The position numbers were made by a program, and so were the translations under genes. From Anagrus nilaparvatae (Eukaryota > Arthropoda > Insecta > Hymenoptera > Mymaridae): a stretch of 64,000 bases of DNA. Position 1 is the first letter of the stretch, and each line of letters opens with the position of its first letter. The stretch lies in the NCBI GenBank assembly GCA_022575985.1, contig JAKSXM010000147.1:21052001-21116000 (forward strand). The letters are read 5' to 3'. Positions 11,212 through 21,685 of this stretch are shown one piece after another. The notes below the pieces were generated by a model. The model was not told the DNA's origin and searched no databases. It worked only from the letters and a program-made list of their open reading frames with translations.

Positions 11212-11918
11212 CCAACATTGGGGGATCCAAACCAGGTAAGTGAAGGCTCCTGATGTCAGTCGTCAACTCTGTCCTACTCTACGGATCAGAAGTCTGGGCG
11301 AAGACCACAGAAACTGCCAAGTACAGACGAAAAATATCGTCGGTACAGAGGCAAGCGGCAGTGAGGATCGCCTGCGGATACCACACGGTATCTCTAGAGG
11401 CGATCCAGGTTGTTGCTTCAGTGATACCCATTGAACTGCTAGCGTTGGAGCGGAAATTCATCTACGAGAGCGTAGATGAGCGCGAAGTGGCTTCCACTCG
11501 CGCCCGCTTTAACTCTATGAAAGCATGGAAGAAACGATGGAAAAATAACCAAGAGAAAAATGCCCTATGGACGCGCAGACTGATCTCAGACCTGCAGGCA
11601 TGGATGGGACGACAGCATTGGGAGGTGGATTTCTACCTTACCCAGTTCTTAACCGGACGCTGGTACTTCCGTGTCATGTTGAAGCATTGGCATAAGGTGG
11701 CAACAAAGGAGTGCTTGCACTGTCCAGGCGTGGATGATACAGTAGAGCACACATTCTTCGAATGTGTTCGCTACTCGGAGGGGCGCCCGCCCTTCCCGAT
11801 TTGGAGGCCGGAGACGGTAGTCCCGGAAATGCTACGGAGTTCCGAAAACTGGAACAAAGTAGCAGAGTACGTAAGGACCACCTTGTTGGAGAAGAAGGAT
11901 GAGGGCTTTCTATCGTAG
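10219..11918 (+). pseudogene. R1-clade LINE ORF2: RT to C-terminal zinc knuckle (copy A)
   Basis: Encodes, in order, RT motif GYADDVALTITG (10280s), LGVQLDNKLTFWEQ up to 10562, then after the LTR insertion FQRSCEKAASAASSLSRLMA. Next come SVVNSVLLYGSEVWAK, a tryptophan-rich segment (EVDFYLTQFLTGRWYF) and a C-terminal CCHC (ECLHCPGVDDTVEHTFFEC), ending EKKDEGFLS-stop. EN-RT-CCHC without RNase H is the R1-clade plan. Apart from the solo LTR the only lesion is TGA at 11241-11243, where the family logic suggests CGA, a CpG-type transition. The 5' portion (EN and most of RT) is missing, cut off at the inverted-duplication junction near 10208. Confidence 0.88.
10563..11150 (+). mobile_element. Solo LTR, 588 bases, 4-base target duplication CAAT
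   Basis: It starts TGTACCGTTAGGTAC and ends CCAAACACAACA. It is flanked by CAAT at 10559-10562 and 11151-11154; removing the LTR and one CAAT restores the R1 sequence GAGCAATTTCAGAGG, exactly as found uninterrupted in the left arm. The TG...CA ends and the 4-base duplication fit a gypsy-type LTR. It carries AATAAA near 10744. Recombination between two LTRs presumably removed the internal region. Confidence 0.9.
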
Positions 11919-12221
11919 AGAGCTCTCCTGCCCCTAGGCAGGGGGGAAGGCAGCGGCCAGCAGCCTAGGCTGCGCGTCCCAAACTGAAGTTATACCTGAA
12001 AAGGGAGTTCCGGTTTGGGACAAACAAGCGCGGGGGGTTTAAAGTGTGTTTATCCAGTAAGAATCTGGGGCGTAGCCGGCGTTCGCCGGTAGTCTCCCAG
12101 TTGTACACTTTGTACAGCTGGGCGGTCATGGAAATTTGCGTATCTTTAAGGCCCGCAAACACTCCATGGCTGATGCAAGATTCACATATTTTCCTTATAA
12201 AAAAAAAAAAAAAAAAAAATA
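11919..12221 (+). mobile_element. R1 copy A 3' UTR and poly(A) tail
   Basis: A GC-richer 3' UTR (GGCAGCGGCCAGCAGCCTAG, CCCGCAAACACTCC) that recurs in the minus copies at 17193-17257/18660-18780 and near 23690. It ends TTCACATATTTTCCTTAT followed by about 22 As (12199-12219) and then the 16-base target duplication. This defines the true 3' end of the R1 family in this genome. Confidence 0.85.
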
Positions 12222-12237
12222 AACATTATGCAAGTCA
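12222..12237. repeat. Right copy of the 16-base target-site duplication
   Basis: AACATTATGCAAGTCA immediately after the A-run ending the R1 element; matches 6781-6796 exactly. Confidence 0.8.
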
Positions 12238-12634
12238 TTTTTGGTTCCAAGGTCTTTTAAAAAACCAAATTGCCTGTCAAATAATACTTAATTCTTTACA
12301 AGAGAAGAACTGATTTTATTGTAAACTGTTTTCTCAAAAACTTTTGCTAAGTTTATATAGGTCTATAATTGCACACCATTGACTTTTCACCACTCTTATA
12401 TATTGGAACAATTATTGCTTTTTTTAATTCTATGGGCTAAGTGCCTAATGATATAGAGAAATTTATTATGTGAGCCAAGGGTTCTGATATAAAATTAACT
12501 AGAGTACGCAATGTCTTGGCGTTTATTTTGTCAATCCCACCACTAGTGTCTTTTAAATTATTTATTATTTTAATTATTTCATAGGAGTTTGTTTCAGACA
12601 TATAAAGAGTTTGTTTCAGACATATAACATGTAG
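12238..12634 (-). mobile_element. Jockey/CR1-like LINE fragment, RT N-terminal half
   Basis: The minus strand encodes SYEIIKIINNLKDTSGGIDK, then KTLRTLVNFISEPLAHIINF, then ELKKAIIVPIYKSG, YRPI and finally DRQFGFLKDLGTKNDLHNV. These are the fingers-domain landmarks of LINE RTs (GIDKI, IVPIYKSG, NYRPI, QFGF). There are several stops, so it is decayed. The word GAGTTTGTTTCAGACATATA is duplicated in tandem at 12584-12603 and 12607-12626. Confidence 0.8.
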
Positions 12635-13148
12635 TGTCTAGTATCTATTTATTTAATTCTCGCGGTTTCTCGAGTCGTGAGATCGACGGCATCAAGCGAG
12701 GCATTATTTATTCATTAATTTGATTTATTAAGTTTATCTCACACGCGCCGAAAACTGGCGTCTTTTACCGCCCCTTCGCTTGCCGCGGCCAGTCTCACGA
12801 CACGATCAACATGACGAGTATCTATTATTTATCGTTCAATATAATATTTTGTTAAAAAGCACATTTTTTAAGTGTATATAAATGTCGTGTTTTTTCATGT
12901 TAATAATATGTGTAATGAAATGCAATTATTTGATGATTTAGTGAATATTTATACAAACTGTGTTAAACTCGTGTTCTTTATTTTTATATATTACATATTG
13001 TGAGAGAGTTGACGTGATTAAACAGTTATTCAAGTTATTTAGTTAAATAAACGTTATTATTTTATTAGTTAAATCAAAAGTGTCATTATTTTATTTTGCC
13101 CAATTTCTTGAACAATATTATTCACAACCAGAACCACAATATATTCCA
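12635..13148. mobile_element. Solo LTR, 514 bases, 5-base target duplication TGTAG
   Basis: It begins TGTCTAGTATC and ends ATATATTCCA. TGTAG is present at 12630-12634 and again at 13149-13153. It lies between the RT and endonuclease-linker parts of the minus-strand LINE. Inside are a GC-richer block (12700-12810), a TATA-like word (GTGTATATAAATG near 12872) and AATAAA (near 13047), as in an LTR. The 5-base duplication suggests copia or BEL/Pao. No second copy is in the window, so the ends rest on the duplication and TG...CA. Confidence 0.65.
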
Positions 13149-13153
13149 TGTAG

Positions 13154-13932
13154 GTTTTATAATTTTATAATTTACTTCAACATGGGGCATTTTATTAACT
13201 AATTCGTTACCGATATTGTTATAATAATTATTAAAATGATTTGCGATTTTAATATTACTCGACTCTAACTTACCATTTACATTTATTTGTATGTTTTTCT
13301 TAGATCTGGTCTTATTTCTACCAATATATCTATAAATTATCAGATTTTTTTAAAATCTTTTTTAATTTTAAGTACTCTTTTATTATCATTAATAATTTTT
13401 GCTAAGCTATTAGTTTTTTTTTAATATTTTACAAAATTTATAACTAATTTATGACTTATTTTTTATTAGATCTATCTTTTTTTATCAAGTTATACATTAA
13501 TTCTTTGTTATTTTTAGACGTTAAAATTCCTTGTGTAATCCGTTCTTTTCTAGCAGTATTTTTATTTTTTTTAATTTTTTTGTATAATTTTTGTACACAT
13601 AATTTTATCATCGGTTAATTTATTCAGTGCAAATCAGTATCATTGAGGGATAATATCGTCTTTCAATCAAAGTTAGAAGCCTCTGCTAAAAGTTTACGAT
13701 AATCAAGTATTTTATTATATTAATTGCTAATGTTTCTATTTACGATACTGTCAGGGTTTATAATTGTAAACAATGGGTAATGATCAGTAAGAAGTTGCTT
13801 ATAGAGACATTTGAATGTCTCAGCAAATATATTATCCATACATGATCTCAATCCTGTTCTTAAATTAGGTCTAGTTATTAATTGAAATAATGGTAAGTAA
13901 CCTTTATTCAACATTTCGCTAAGAAATTCATT
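13154..13932 (-). mobile_element. Jockey/CR1-like LINE: endonuclease C-terminus and linker
   Basis: At 13914-13720 the minus strand encodes GYLPLFQLITRPNLRTGLRS, then CMDNIFAETF and LLTDHYPLF. The TRP, (I/M)D-IF and (S/T)DH-P motifs are the catalytic-end signature of LINE apurinic-like endonucleases. Below 13720 is the AT-rich EN-RT linker with broken frames. It continues, across the LTR element at 13933-16938, with the upstream endonuclease part at 16939-17190. Confidence 0.82.
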
Positions 13933-14165
13933 TGTTGTGTAAATATGTATATATTTGTATATAATGTGTGTGTGTTAGTGAGCTCCCCTCCTAGTTTTAA
14001 TGTATATTCTCTCCGGGCCTGAGTAATCGCCAGTTACGCAAGCTATCAACAGCTATAAAATAAATGCGTTATATCTACTAAAAGCTTGTGATATTATTAA
14101 TTGACATCAACACCAAATATCCAAAATCCGCATCCATCATCATAAGATTCATCTCTTTTATAACA
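13933..14165 (+). repeat. 5' LTR of the non-autonomous element
   Basis: 233 bases; includes GAGCTCCCCTCCTAG and the polyadenylation-like AATAAATGCG. Pairs with 16706-16938. Confidence 0.85.
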
Positions 14166-16705
14166 TTTGACATCCCAGAACGAATCTGCGACTTGGAAAA
14201 AAGTCATTTTTAGTGAGAGATTATCATCGTAAAAAACATGTGCTTCGAATTATATTCAAGATGGTGAATTGTGCAAGTTTTACATCAAAGAGTATTATTT
14301 TATTTGGCGGTGTGGTGTCAGTTTCCTTTTTTAATTTTTATTCTCAAATGGCGGAGCACAGAAAAATTTTAAATTTTTTAAAATTTTTAAATAAAAATTA
14401 TTCTCAATTTTTAAATGCTAAAGTGACAATATTAATTGCAAAATTAAAGGACTTGTGCTGTCAAAATTTTTTTTTTTTTTTTTTAATTGTGTCAAGCAAA
14501 AAATTTTCTTAATAAAAAAAAATAATAATTGAAAAATAAGTGGCAGTTTTTTCTACAAAAAAAAAAGAAGACATCATGCTATAATTTACATAATAGTGAC
14601 GTCATTACTGAAACAGAAGATAGATTTTGGCGCGGGTTTTTACCACCCCCGCAAATAATCATAATAATTTGGTACTTCTTCTTCTTCGACATCTTTACCG
14701 GGTCGGCGCGCGCATTTCTTCAACAAGTTTTTCATCGGTATACCGCCATTATTAAGAGCGCCTTCATGCATAAGAAGATCAAGAGGGGCAAACCAAGCAG
14801 AAAGAGAATATCATGCTTTAGTCTACGTGCATTCAATAGAAACGCAAGAAAAAATTTTCAGTGATGGCAGCTACCTCCAGATACACAATTTTGTCGGATG
14901 CTAGCTTTTAAAAAAATAAAGATAAGTCTAATTTATGTGTAACATAATATATTTACTTTTTTATATTGTTTAAATTAAACTACAATAACAGATGCTTTTA
15001 AATCAATTATTATTTTTATAGTATCTGTTTTAAAATTATAATTATATTAAATCAATTTTTTTTATTATTTATGCTACATGTTTAACATAGTTAAACTATT
15101 TTGATTTACATAAAAGTAAATTTTAAAGTCCTTTTATTAAATTTAACTTAAAAATATATTGTTTCAATTGTTATTTAACTTAAAAATATATTAAGGCGTA
15201 GGGAGCTAATTTTTATCCATTGTTTGTAGATTAAAAAAAAACATAACCTATAAAATTCAAAATCTTTTTTTCTACTACTTTAAATAAAATTTAACATTTT
15301 TTTCTGCTAATTTGTGTAAAATTAAATTTATTTTTTTTTTAAATTAAAAATTAAAATTGTGTAAATTTAAAATTTTTCCTACTAGGTTATGTAAACTATT
15401 ATTGTATGTTATTAAACAATTATTTTATTTAAGCATGGTCTAATTAATTTTGATGTTACATAGGTACAAGAACCTTTTAATTCATTTGGCTTTCAGCTTG
15501 CTGAAATCAAGTCGATCTACTGCACTGAGTGACATGGAATCTGTGGCCTCAATAGACTTCAAACAAATAAAATATTTTTGCTACACTTCTAGAACTTCTC
15601 AACGCATTAAAGCATCCATTGACCTACGGATCATACTGCACCTCAATATTGGCATTTATTTAAAGCCTAAAATTTGCTCAATTCTATTATCTTACAGTAA
15701 CTTTTTTATTTTTCCATTTTTGGTTTTAATTTTTTATTTAATGATGTTGCTTAAAATGTAATATTTTCTTAAACTTAAACTCAATTTTTGTTTTTTTTTT
15801 TACACACTTTACTTTGTACTTATATTGTTTGTATCTCTCCATTTAAACCCACAATTGTAGAAATTTTGTAGGGTTAATATTATAATTGTAATATTTGTTT
15901 TATTTTTTTTGAGAAGAGGGAGATATGAATGATATTTGTATAGGTAAAATAATTTTAATTTATTTGTTAAATATGATGTAAACAATTATTTGTGTAAATT
16001 TAGCAAGGTGGGTGGTAAAAATTACTTTGCTTTTTACTTCCTTTATAATTACAAATTTTTACTGCTTTACCCCTACTTTGTCAGATTAACATAGATTTAA
16101 GCTTAAGCCACAATTTAGAAATTTTGCTATTAACTTTTTTTTTTTTATAAAAAAGGCTTCGTTGGTCTTACAAACCATTGATGTCTATGGATTTCATGCC
16201 AATCTGGTGGAGTTAGTCAAACTCAAGATCAGTCATTTTAACATTTAAATGCCAAACTTTTAAATTTTAATATTTATTATATTATTGTAAATTCATAGTT
16301 TGTATAATTTTATATTGCTAATTTTATATTTTTATTTTTATACTCTAGTCAATTAAAAATTATTTATTAATTGTAATTAATGTATATAGTCTTAAATGTA
16401 TTTATTATTGTAAAGTAATATTTATTATAATGTTTAAATTAATCCTTTTGCTAAAATAATTGCTAAAATTTATATTTTATAATTTAATTTTTAATTACAA
16501 AGTTTTTTAATGCCATTAGGCTTTAATATTGTATAAAATTTAGATTTGCAAATATTTTTGTGCTATTAAGCACTGTAATTTAAAATAAGATTTTTTTTTA
16601 TTATGTCATCTATTCACCACAATTACAATTTTGGTTAATTTTTATGCAATTATTAATCTTAGCTTCTTATTTTTACAATTTAGTAATAAATTGTGGTGGG
16701 TGGAA

Positions 16706-16938
16706 TGTTGTGTAAATATGTATATATTTGTATATAATGTGTGTGTGTTGGTGAGCTCCCCTCCTAGTTTTAATGTATATTCTCTCCGGGCCTGAGTGCT
16801 CGCCAGTTACACAAGCTATCAACAGCTATAAAATAAATGCGTTATATCTACTAAAAGCTTGTGATATTATTAATTGACACCAACACTAAATATCCAAAAT
16901 CCGCATCCATCATTATAAGATTCATCTCTTTTATAGCA
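16706..16938 (+). repeat. 3' LTR of the non-autonomous element
   Basis: Same length as the 5' LTR, with about six visible substitutions or small changes, for example GTAATCG to GTGCTCG. It is preceded by the polypurine tract. Confidence 0.85.
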
Positions 16939-17192
16939 TATTATTACACATATCATTATTATAATCACCTACTATATAATGATTTTTAAAATTAATATTA
17001 TTCTTTAGGTATTTATTTACTTCTTTGGTAAAATCTATTTTATTTAATAAATGAGATCTACAGATTTTTATTAATTTATTATTTATTTTAAGATTAATAT
17101 TTATTATTTTCAAAAGATTAATATCATCGATACTTATTTCATAGTCAAGTTCATCCTGTATATGCACCAAGGCACCATCAGCTTTGTTAAAA
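16939..17192 (-). mobile_element. Jockey/CR1-like LINE: endonuclease N-terminal half
   Basis: The minus strand encodes NKADGALVHIQDELDYEI, then ICRSHLLNKIDFTKEVNKYL, then IVGDYNNDM; GD(F/Y)N.D is the endonuclease motif. The frame resumes on the other side of the 3.0-kb LTR element (13914). The right end is abutted by the poly(T) that ends R1 copy B. Confidence 0.78.
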
Positions 17193-17257
17193 ATTTTTTT
17201 TTTAGGGGAAATATGTGAATCTTGCATTCACTATTGAGTGTTTGCGGGCTCTAAAGA

Positions 17258-18659
17258 CAAAGATGCTTTACTACGTATAGATGTAACATAGTGCATAAGA
17301 GTCTATAAGTGGAAAATAACGAATAATTTGAGCGTTAGAAAGAGAAAAAATTTAATAGAAATAGTATTTGTTAAAATAAAAAATAAGAAAATTAAAAACA
17401 AATTAAAATTTTAATTTTTTGTTATTTATTTATATAATTACATATTTTTTTTAAATATATTTAATAAAAATATCAATAATATATAACTTAAGTTTTATTA
17501 ACAAAATTTTTACAAAGTATTTAATATTAATAGTTATTTTTATTAAGTTAATTTTATATAGTTCCGTTTACCACTAGAGGAATTCCGCTTGTAGTAATAA
17601 ATATTTACAATTTCAAATTAAAATTAATTTAATAATTTCCTCAAGTAACAATAATATATCAAAATATTATTTAATATTCGAAACATTTTATTATAAATAA
17701 TTTTATTATTATTATTATAATCATTACTCTTATTATTATCATTTTCATATATTTGAATTTTTCATTTAAGGGTAGGTTCTCCCAGTTTTGAAATTGGAAA
17801 TCGTAATTTTTTTTTTTATTGATTTGGATTGAAAAAGTATTCAAGAATAGTGAAAAAAAATTTCAAATGAATCCCGCAAATAATAAAGAAACGACAGCGC
17901 CTGAAATTGAAATTATTTGTTTGCAAGAATACAAGATCCGAAACTTTAAACGCGTTTTTCTCAAAACGAACTTTTTGAAAACGCGCCGCACGATTACAAA
18001 AAAACTACTCCTCCGATTTCCATTTTTTTTTTAAATCGATTCGTTATGCAATTTTACACAAAGTAGACTACAATGAACCTGATCGGAGAATTTTGTTGGA
18101 CTCTAGGCTCCATTTTGTGGCTAAAAACACGGTCCAATTTCGACTTTTTTCTATTTACCTTCATAACTTTTTTAATTTTTAATATTTTTCATTGATTGTA
18201 GTCTACATTATGCAATAACTCATGTACTTCATGGTGTTTTTTTTTCAGAAGATTCTGAACCGAGTTATCATGCGGCGCAATTAGAAACTTTTTTTTCAGA
18301 AACAAACTTCAGCGCCATCTCAACATATGTAAAAAAAGAGAATAAAAAAAAAAAAATTTTTTTTGTGTTTATTATGAGTGTATAAAATAGCTGTAAAAAA
18401 ATCTTTTTATTATGCAATAAACTTTTTGAGAAAACTAATCAGAAAAAAAATGTTATTTTTACTCAAAACTGGGAGAACCTACCCTTCAACGATTACGTAG
18501 GAAAACCCCCTCTACTGCACTAAAAAGAGACAGATATAGGTGGGATTTATGTGGGATCCATTAATTACTTTTCTCATCCAATAATTACTTTTCTCTCTTT
18601 CTAATTTTAGTTATTTTTTCGGGCACAATGTTACATCTATACGTAGTAAAGTATCTTTG
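17258..18659. mobile_element. 1.4-kb TIR element (hAT-like) inserted in the R1 3' UTR
   Basis: The ends are inverted: left CAAAGATGCTTTACTACG and right the complement of CAAAGATACTTTACTACG, extending over about 38 bases to ...ATGTAACAT. The flanking 8-mers are TCTAAAGA and CTTAAAGA, which match at 6 of 8 positions, consistent with an old hAT-type duplication. It has no transposase coding. A second TIR element is nested within (17768-18486). Confidence 0.75.
17768..18486. mobile_element. Nested MITE with 24-base inverted ends
   Basis: Left AAGGGTAGGTTCTCCCAG(TTTTGA) and right its exact complement ending at 18485/18486. The interior is AT-rich with no recognised coding; the 71-codon open frame at 17819 is featureless. 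No convincing target duplication. Confidence 0.75.
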
Positions 18660-19190
18660 CTTAAAGACCCGCAAATTTCCATGACGCCCTGTTGTACGCG
18701 TACATTTTAAACCCAACTGCGCTTGTTTCCCCAAACCAGGACTACCTTTTCAGGTATAACTTCAGTTTCGGACGCGCAGCCCAGGCCGCTGGCCACTGTC
18801 TTTTCCCTGCCTTGGGATGGGAGGGCTCTCTACAATAGAAAGCCTTCCTCCTTTTTCGACAACAGAGTGGCCCTCACGTACTCTGCTACTTTGTTCCAGT
18901 TTTCAATACTTCGTAGCATTTCCAGGACCACTCGCTCTGGCTTCCAAGTCGGGAAGGGCGGGCGCCCCTCTGAGTAACGCACACATCCGAAGAATGTGTG
19001 CTCTACGGTATCTACCTCATCTGGACAGTAAAAGCACTGCCGTATTGCCACCTTGTGCCACATATCACGGAAGTATACGTGACCTGTTAATAACTGGGTG
19101 AGATAGAAATCTACCTCCCCATGTTCACGTCCCGCCCAAGCCTCCAGGTCCCAAATTAGTCTGTGGGTCCACCGACCACACATGTGACTG

Positions 19191-19419
19191 TCCCGTCATG
19201 AATGTAGGGTTTGACGTGTTGTTTTTTTTGAATTGTGGTCGATCAGGACATTTTAGCTAAAAACGTGCTAGCTAAAAAATCATTTTCGTGTTAATCGCGA
19301 ATCGAAAAACATAAATAATAACTAATAAAATGCCCAAATAAGGTTTTAAAAATTACTAAAACTTGCCTATTGAGGTTAACGGCGCTATTTTATGTAAAAC
19401 GGACATCATAATATATGTG
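19191..19419. other. Unassigned
   Basis: Sequence between R1 copy B and the next MITE; no feature recognised. Confidence 0.4.
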
Positions 19420-20137
19420 TTAAGGTGACAGGTCGTACCCGAGGGAAAAAAGAAGGTGTCTTTTTCTGGATAGGTTTTCGGGTAGAAATAATTGAGATAA
19501 TTTTTTCAAAATTGGCACTTTGTTAGATTATAAGTTGCTAAATATTTTTTTTTTTTAATTTTTTTTTTTTTTTTTTCAAAAATGGCGTCGAGTACAGGTG
19601 CTTAAAATGAGGCCTCACTTTTCATTGTGTACACGATAACTCAAAAAATAATCAAGATATCTTCCTAATTTTTTGGCTATACTTTTAAAATACAATTATC
19701 TTCTGGATTGATGGATTCAAATTTCGGAAAATGGAAAATTGTGAAAATTATTTAATTTTTTTCAAAAATTGCAATTTTTTTCACATGTTTTTTTGAAAAA
19801 AAAAAATTGGGACATTTTTTGGAAAAATTATTCCATCCACCCAGAAGATAATTGTATATTAAAAGTGTAGCCAAAAAATTAGGAAGATATCTTAATTATT
19901 TTTTGAGTTATCGTGTACACAAATTGAAAAACGTTGTTTCGAGAAAAACGCTTTTAAAGTTTAGAATACTGTATCTTACGCCTTTCGCGGTGTCTCGCTT
20001 AATCTTCTATAACTTCCATATTATTCAATATAACATTATAAAATTTTTTTTCCATATTCTTAAGTTATTTTCGAACCCAAAAAAACCAAAAACGAAAAAT
20101 CGATTTTTTTTCCCTCGGGTACGACCTGCCACCTTAA
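19420..20137. mobile_element. 718-base foldback MITE with TTAA ends
   Basis: TTAAGGTGACAGGTCGTACC at the left and its near-exact complement (GGTACGACCTGCCACCTTAA) at the right. Inverted similarity continues inside: 'tgtgtacacgataactcaaa' near 19627 pairs with 'gttatcgtgtacacaaattg' near 19906. The TTAA at both ends could be a piggyBac-type target duplication or a TA duplication of a Tc1/mariner MITE. Non-coding. Confidence 0.8.
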
Positions 20138-21146
20138 TTGACCCCGAATATATAAATACCTAATGATAATCTCCAGAAAACAGATCTTCCAGAAAAAACA
20201 GATATCATATTCTTTTTTAGCGACCCTGAAAGCATAATTAATAATAATTGAAAATCCTAAAGAAACTGCTAAAAATAACCAAAAGTTGATTATTTTCGGT
20301 AACTGGACCATTTTCTAAATTCTAAAACAGAAATTACTTGGTTCCTGTTTTAAAACATTAAGCTTCAATAAACGAGCAATTAAATTCTTTGATTTTAAAA
20401 CCTAGACAGAGAATATTTCCGGGTTTATTTCGAATTATTTTATTTTATTTTATTTATTTAGAATCCTGGAATATGAATTCAATAAAAAGAAACTGTAAAT
20501 TCTTTAAATAAAAACCTGCAAATAGAATATTCCCGTTTTATTAACAAAAGAATATTTTTTTTCTGGTTTCAAATCCTGGAATTGGTTATTCAAATAATAG
20601 CAAGTTCAAATTTCTTGCTTTAAATCTTGGAAAGAGAAGGTTACTATTTTGTAAACAAGATATGTAGTGTTTTCTAGTTTCAAATCAAGAAATGAACCTG
20701 ATATCTGATTTAGCCTTCAAGAATTCCAGGATTGAGGTTGTGAGGGAACATTTTTTTTTTTTGATTATATAAAATCCAATTGTTTCTAAGAAAATAAATT
20801 TACATAGAATTAATCACGTTTTAAGTTAATTAAACGTGTATAACTACGCAACTATTTCGTAAAATTTTTATTTTAAATAATAATAAGTATTGCTATACAA
20901 ATTGTCTTCTATCTAAGCAACAAGGACTTCTAGATTGAGAGAGAGTAAAAAATGAATGAGTAGATATTTAAAGTTTCGGAATAAAAATCTTCACCTACTA
21001 CTTGAAAAATGGGTTAAAAAAGACACTATCATATATCAAACGGTTTCTTTTAGCTTACACAAGATATACAATTTTTAAATATATTTTTTTACCATAAACA
21101 TGAACATTGTTTGAGAGTCGTAAATTAAAACAATTTTTAATTTTAG
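20138..21146. other. Intronic sequence with degenerate about 110-base repeats
   Basis: From about 20310 to 20740 the words 'aaatcctggaat', 'aatattcccg' and 'ttctttaaat' recur loosely with a period near 100-120 bases. The remainder to the unc-13 acceptor is AT-rich without features; the branch/polypyrimidine region immediately before 21147 is CAATTTTTAATTTTAG. Confidence 0.4.
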
Positions 21147-21288
21147 TCATCTGTGCTCAGGGGTTAATTGCTAAAGACAAGAGTGGAACTTCAGATCCAT
21201 ATGTTACTGTTCAAGTTGGAAAAGTGAAAAAACGAACAAAAACAATGCCACAAGAATTAAATCCTGTGTGGAATGAAAAATTTTATTT
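21147..21288 (+). CDS. unc-13: unc-13 exon: first half of the central C2 (C2B) domain
   Basis: Internal exon of the presynaptic priming factor Unc-13/Munc13, which acts at the active zone to open syntaxin and prime synaptic vesicles. The translation begins in the C2B beta-strand ([14 protein letters not shown]), runs through the Ca2+-loop segment [15 protein letters not shown] and ends at [10 protein letters not shown]. The acidic residues in AKDKSG and SDPYV are the expected loop-1 aspartates. An acceptor (TTTTAG) precedes 21147 and a perfect donor GTAAGT follows 21288. The exon starts with two bases of a split codon and ends with two; the missing base is supplied by the exon at 56057, giving FYFECHNSS, the family sequence. 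The family assignment rests on recognising this highly conserved domain. The preceding exon (C1 domain and linker) is not visible upstream in the window, so the upstream intron should exceed 21 kb. Confidence 0.96.
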
Positions 21289-21402
21289 GTAAGTATAATA
21301 AAGTATTTTTAAAAATAATTAATTGTAAAGAAAACAACAAAAAATATCTGAATAATATTTCTATTATTATTATTTTCCATAGCTTACAATATATTTATAT
21401 AA

Positions 21403-21685
21403 GACTAGAAAGCTGCGGCCCCTGCGCGCCAACCCCCGCATAGCGCGAAGTGTAGTGAAAAGGCCCTTGTTTAGAATTAGAAATTAAAAGACAATACTAA
21501 TAAGAAAGAATAAAATTTTAAGCTTATTTGCTACTTATTTTTTTTTTTTATTTAAATAATTTAATTTTTCTGTCACAATAATTTATTTTAAATGCAATTA
21601 TATGAAATCCATTGTTAACTTTTAGTAATTATTACTTATCATTTATAAAAAACGAATAAAATAATTTTTCTATTTTTTTAAATTT
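21403..21685. repeat. GC-richer repeat head and AT-rich flank
   Basis: ACTAGAAAGCTGCGGCCCCT at 21403 resembles the head at 22091 (ACTAGCTGCCTACGGCTCGC), suggesting a second, degraded member of the same repeat. The rest is AT-rich. Confidence 0.35.

Larger units (their letters stand above)
13933..16938 (+). mobile_element. Non-autonomous LTR retrotransposon, 3.0 kb
   Basis: Flanked by 233-base direct repeats, 13933-14165 and 16706-16938, both starting TGTTGTGTAAATATG and ending ATAACA or ATAGCA, with only a handful of differences. A purine-rich tract (GTGGTGGGTGGAA) sits immediately before the 3' LTR, marking + orientation. The 2.5-kb interior is AT-rich, has no gag or pol similarity I can recognise, and its open frames (14213, 14529, 15450) are short and featureless. 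It interrupts the minus-strand LINE endonuclease. Target duplication is unclear (CATT versus TATT). It is probably mobilised by proteins from another element. Confidence 0.85.
17193..19190 (-). mobile_element. R1-clade LINE copy B, 5' truncated and interrupted
   Basis: Minus-strand R1 copy. The coding part at 19183-18830 encodes AWAGREHGEVDFYLTQLLTG, a C-terminal CCHC variant (QCFYCPDEVDTVEHTFFGC) and YSEGRPPFPTWKPERVV, ending KKEEGFLL-stop. It matches copy A and lacks internal stops over that length. Its 3' UTR follows at 18829-18660, is interrupted by a TIR element (17258-18659), resumes at 17257 with CCCGCAAACACTC, and ends with a poly(T) at about 17192-17200 on the + strand. It is 5' truncated at about 19190. 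No target duplication was found on the right side. Confidence 0.85.

Noticed and set aside
7569..12221. Twin-priming (5' inversion) of a single R1 insertion
   Set aside because: Twin priming gives adjacent, not duplicated, segments; here both arms contain the same R1 bases and the same non-R1 segment, so an inverted duplication fits better.
14213..15761. Open frames of 99-111 codons inside the 3.0-kb LTR element
   Set aside because: Composition follows the AT-rich DNA, no motifs, and they end in homopolymer runs; not supportable as genes.
21107..21146. Upstream extension of the unc-13 exon frame ([10 protein letters not shown])
   Set aside because: It begins at a TTG and lies in the polypyrimidine/acceptor region; the family sequence starts after the AG at 21146.
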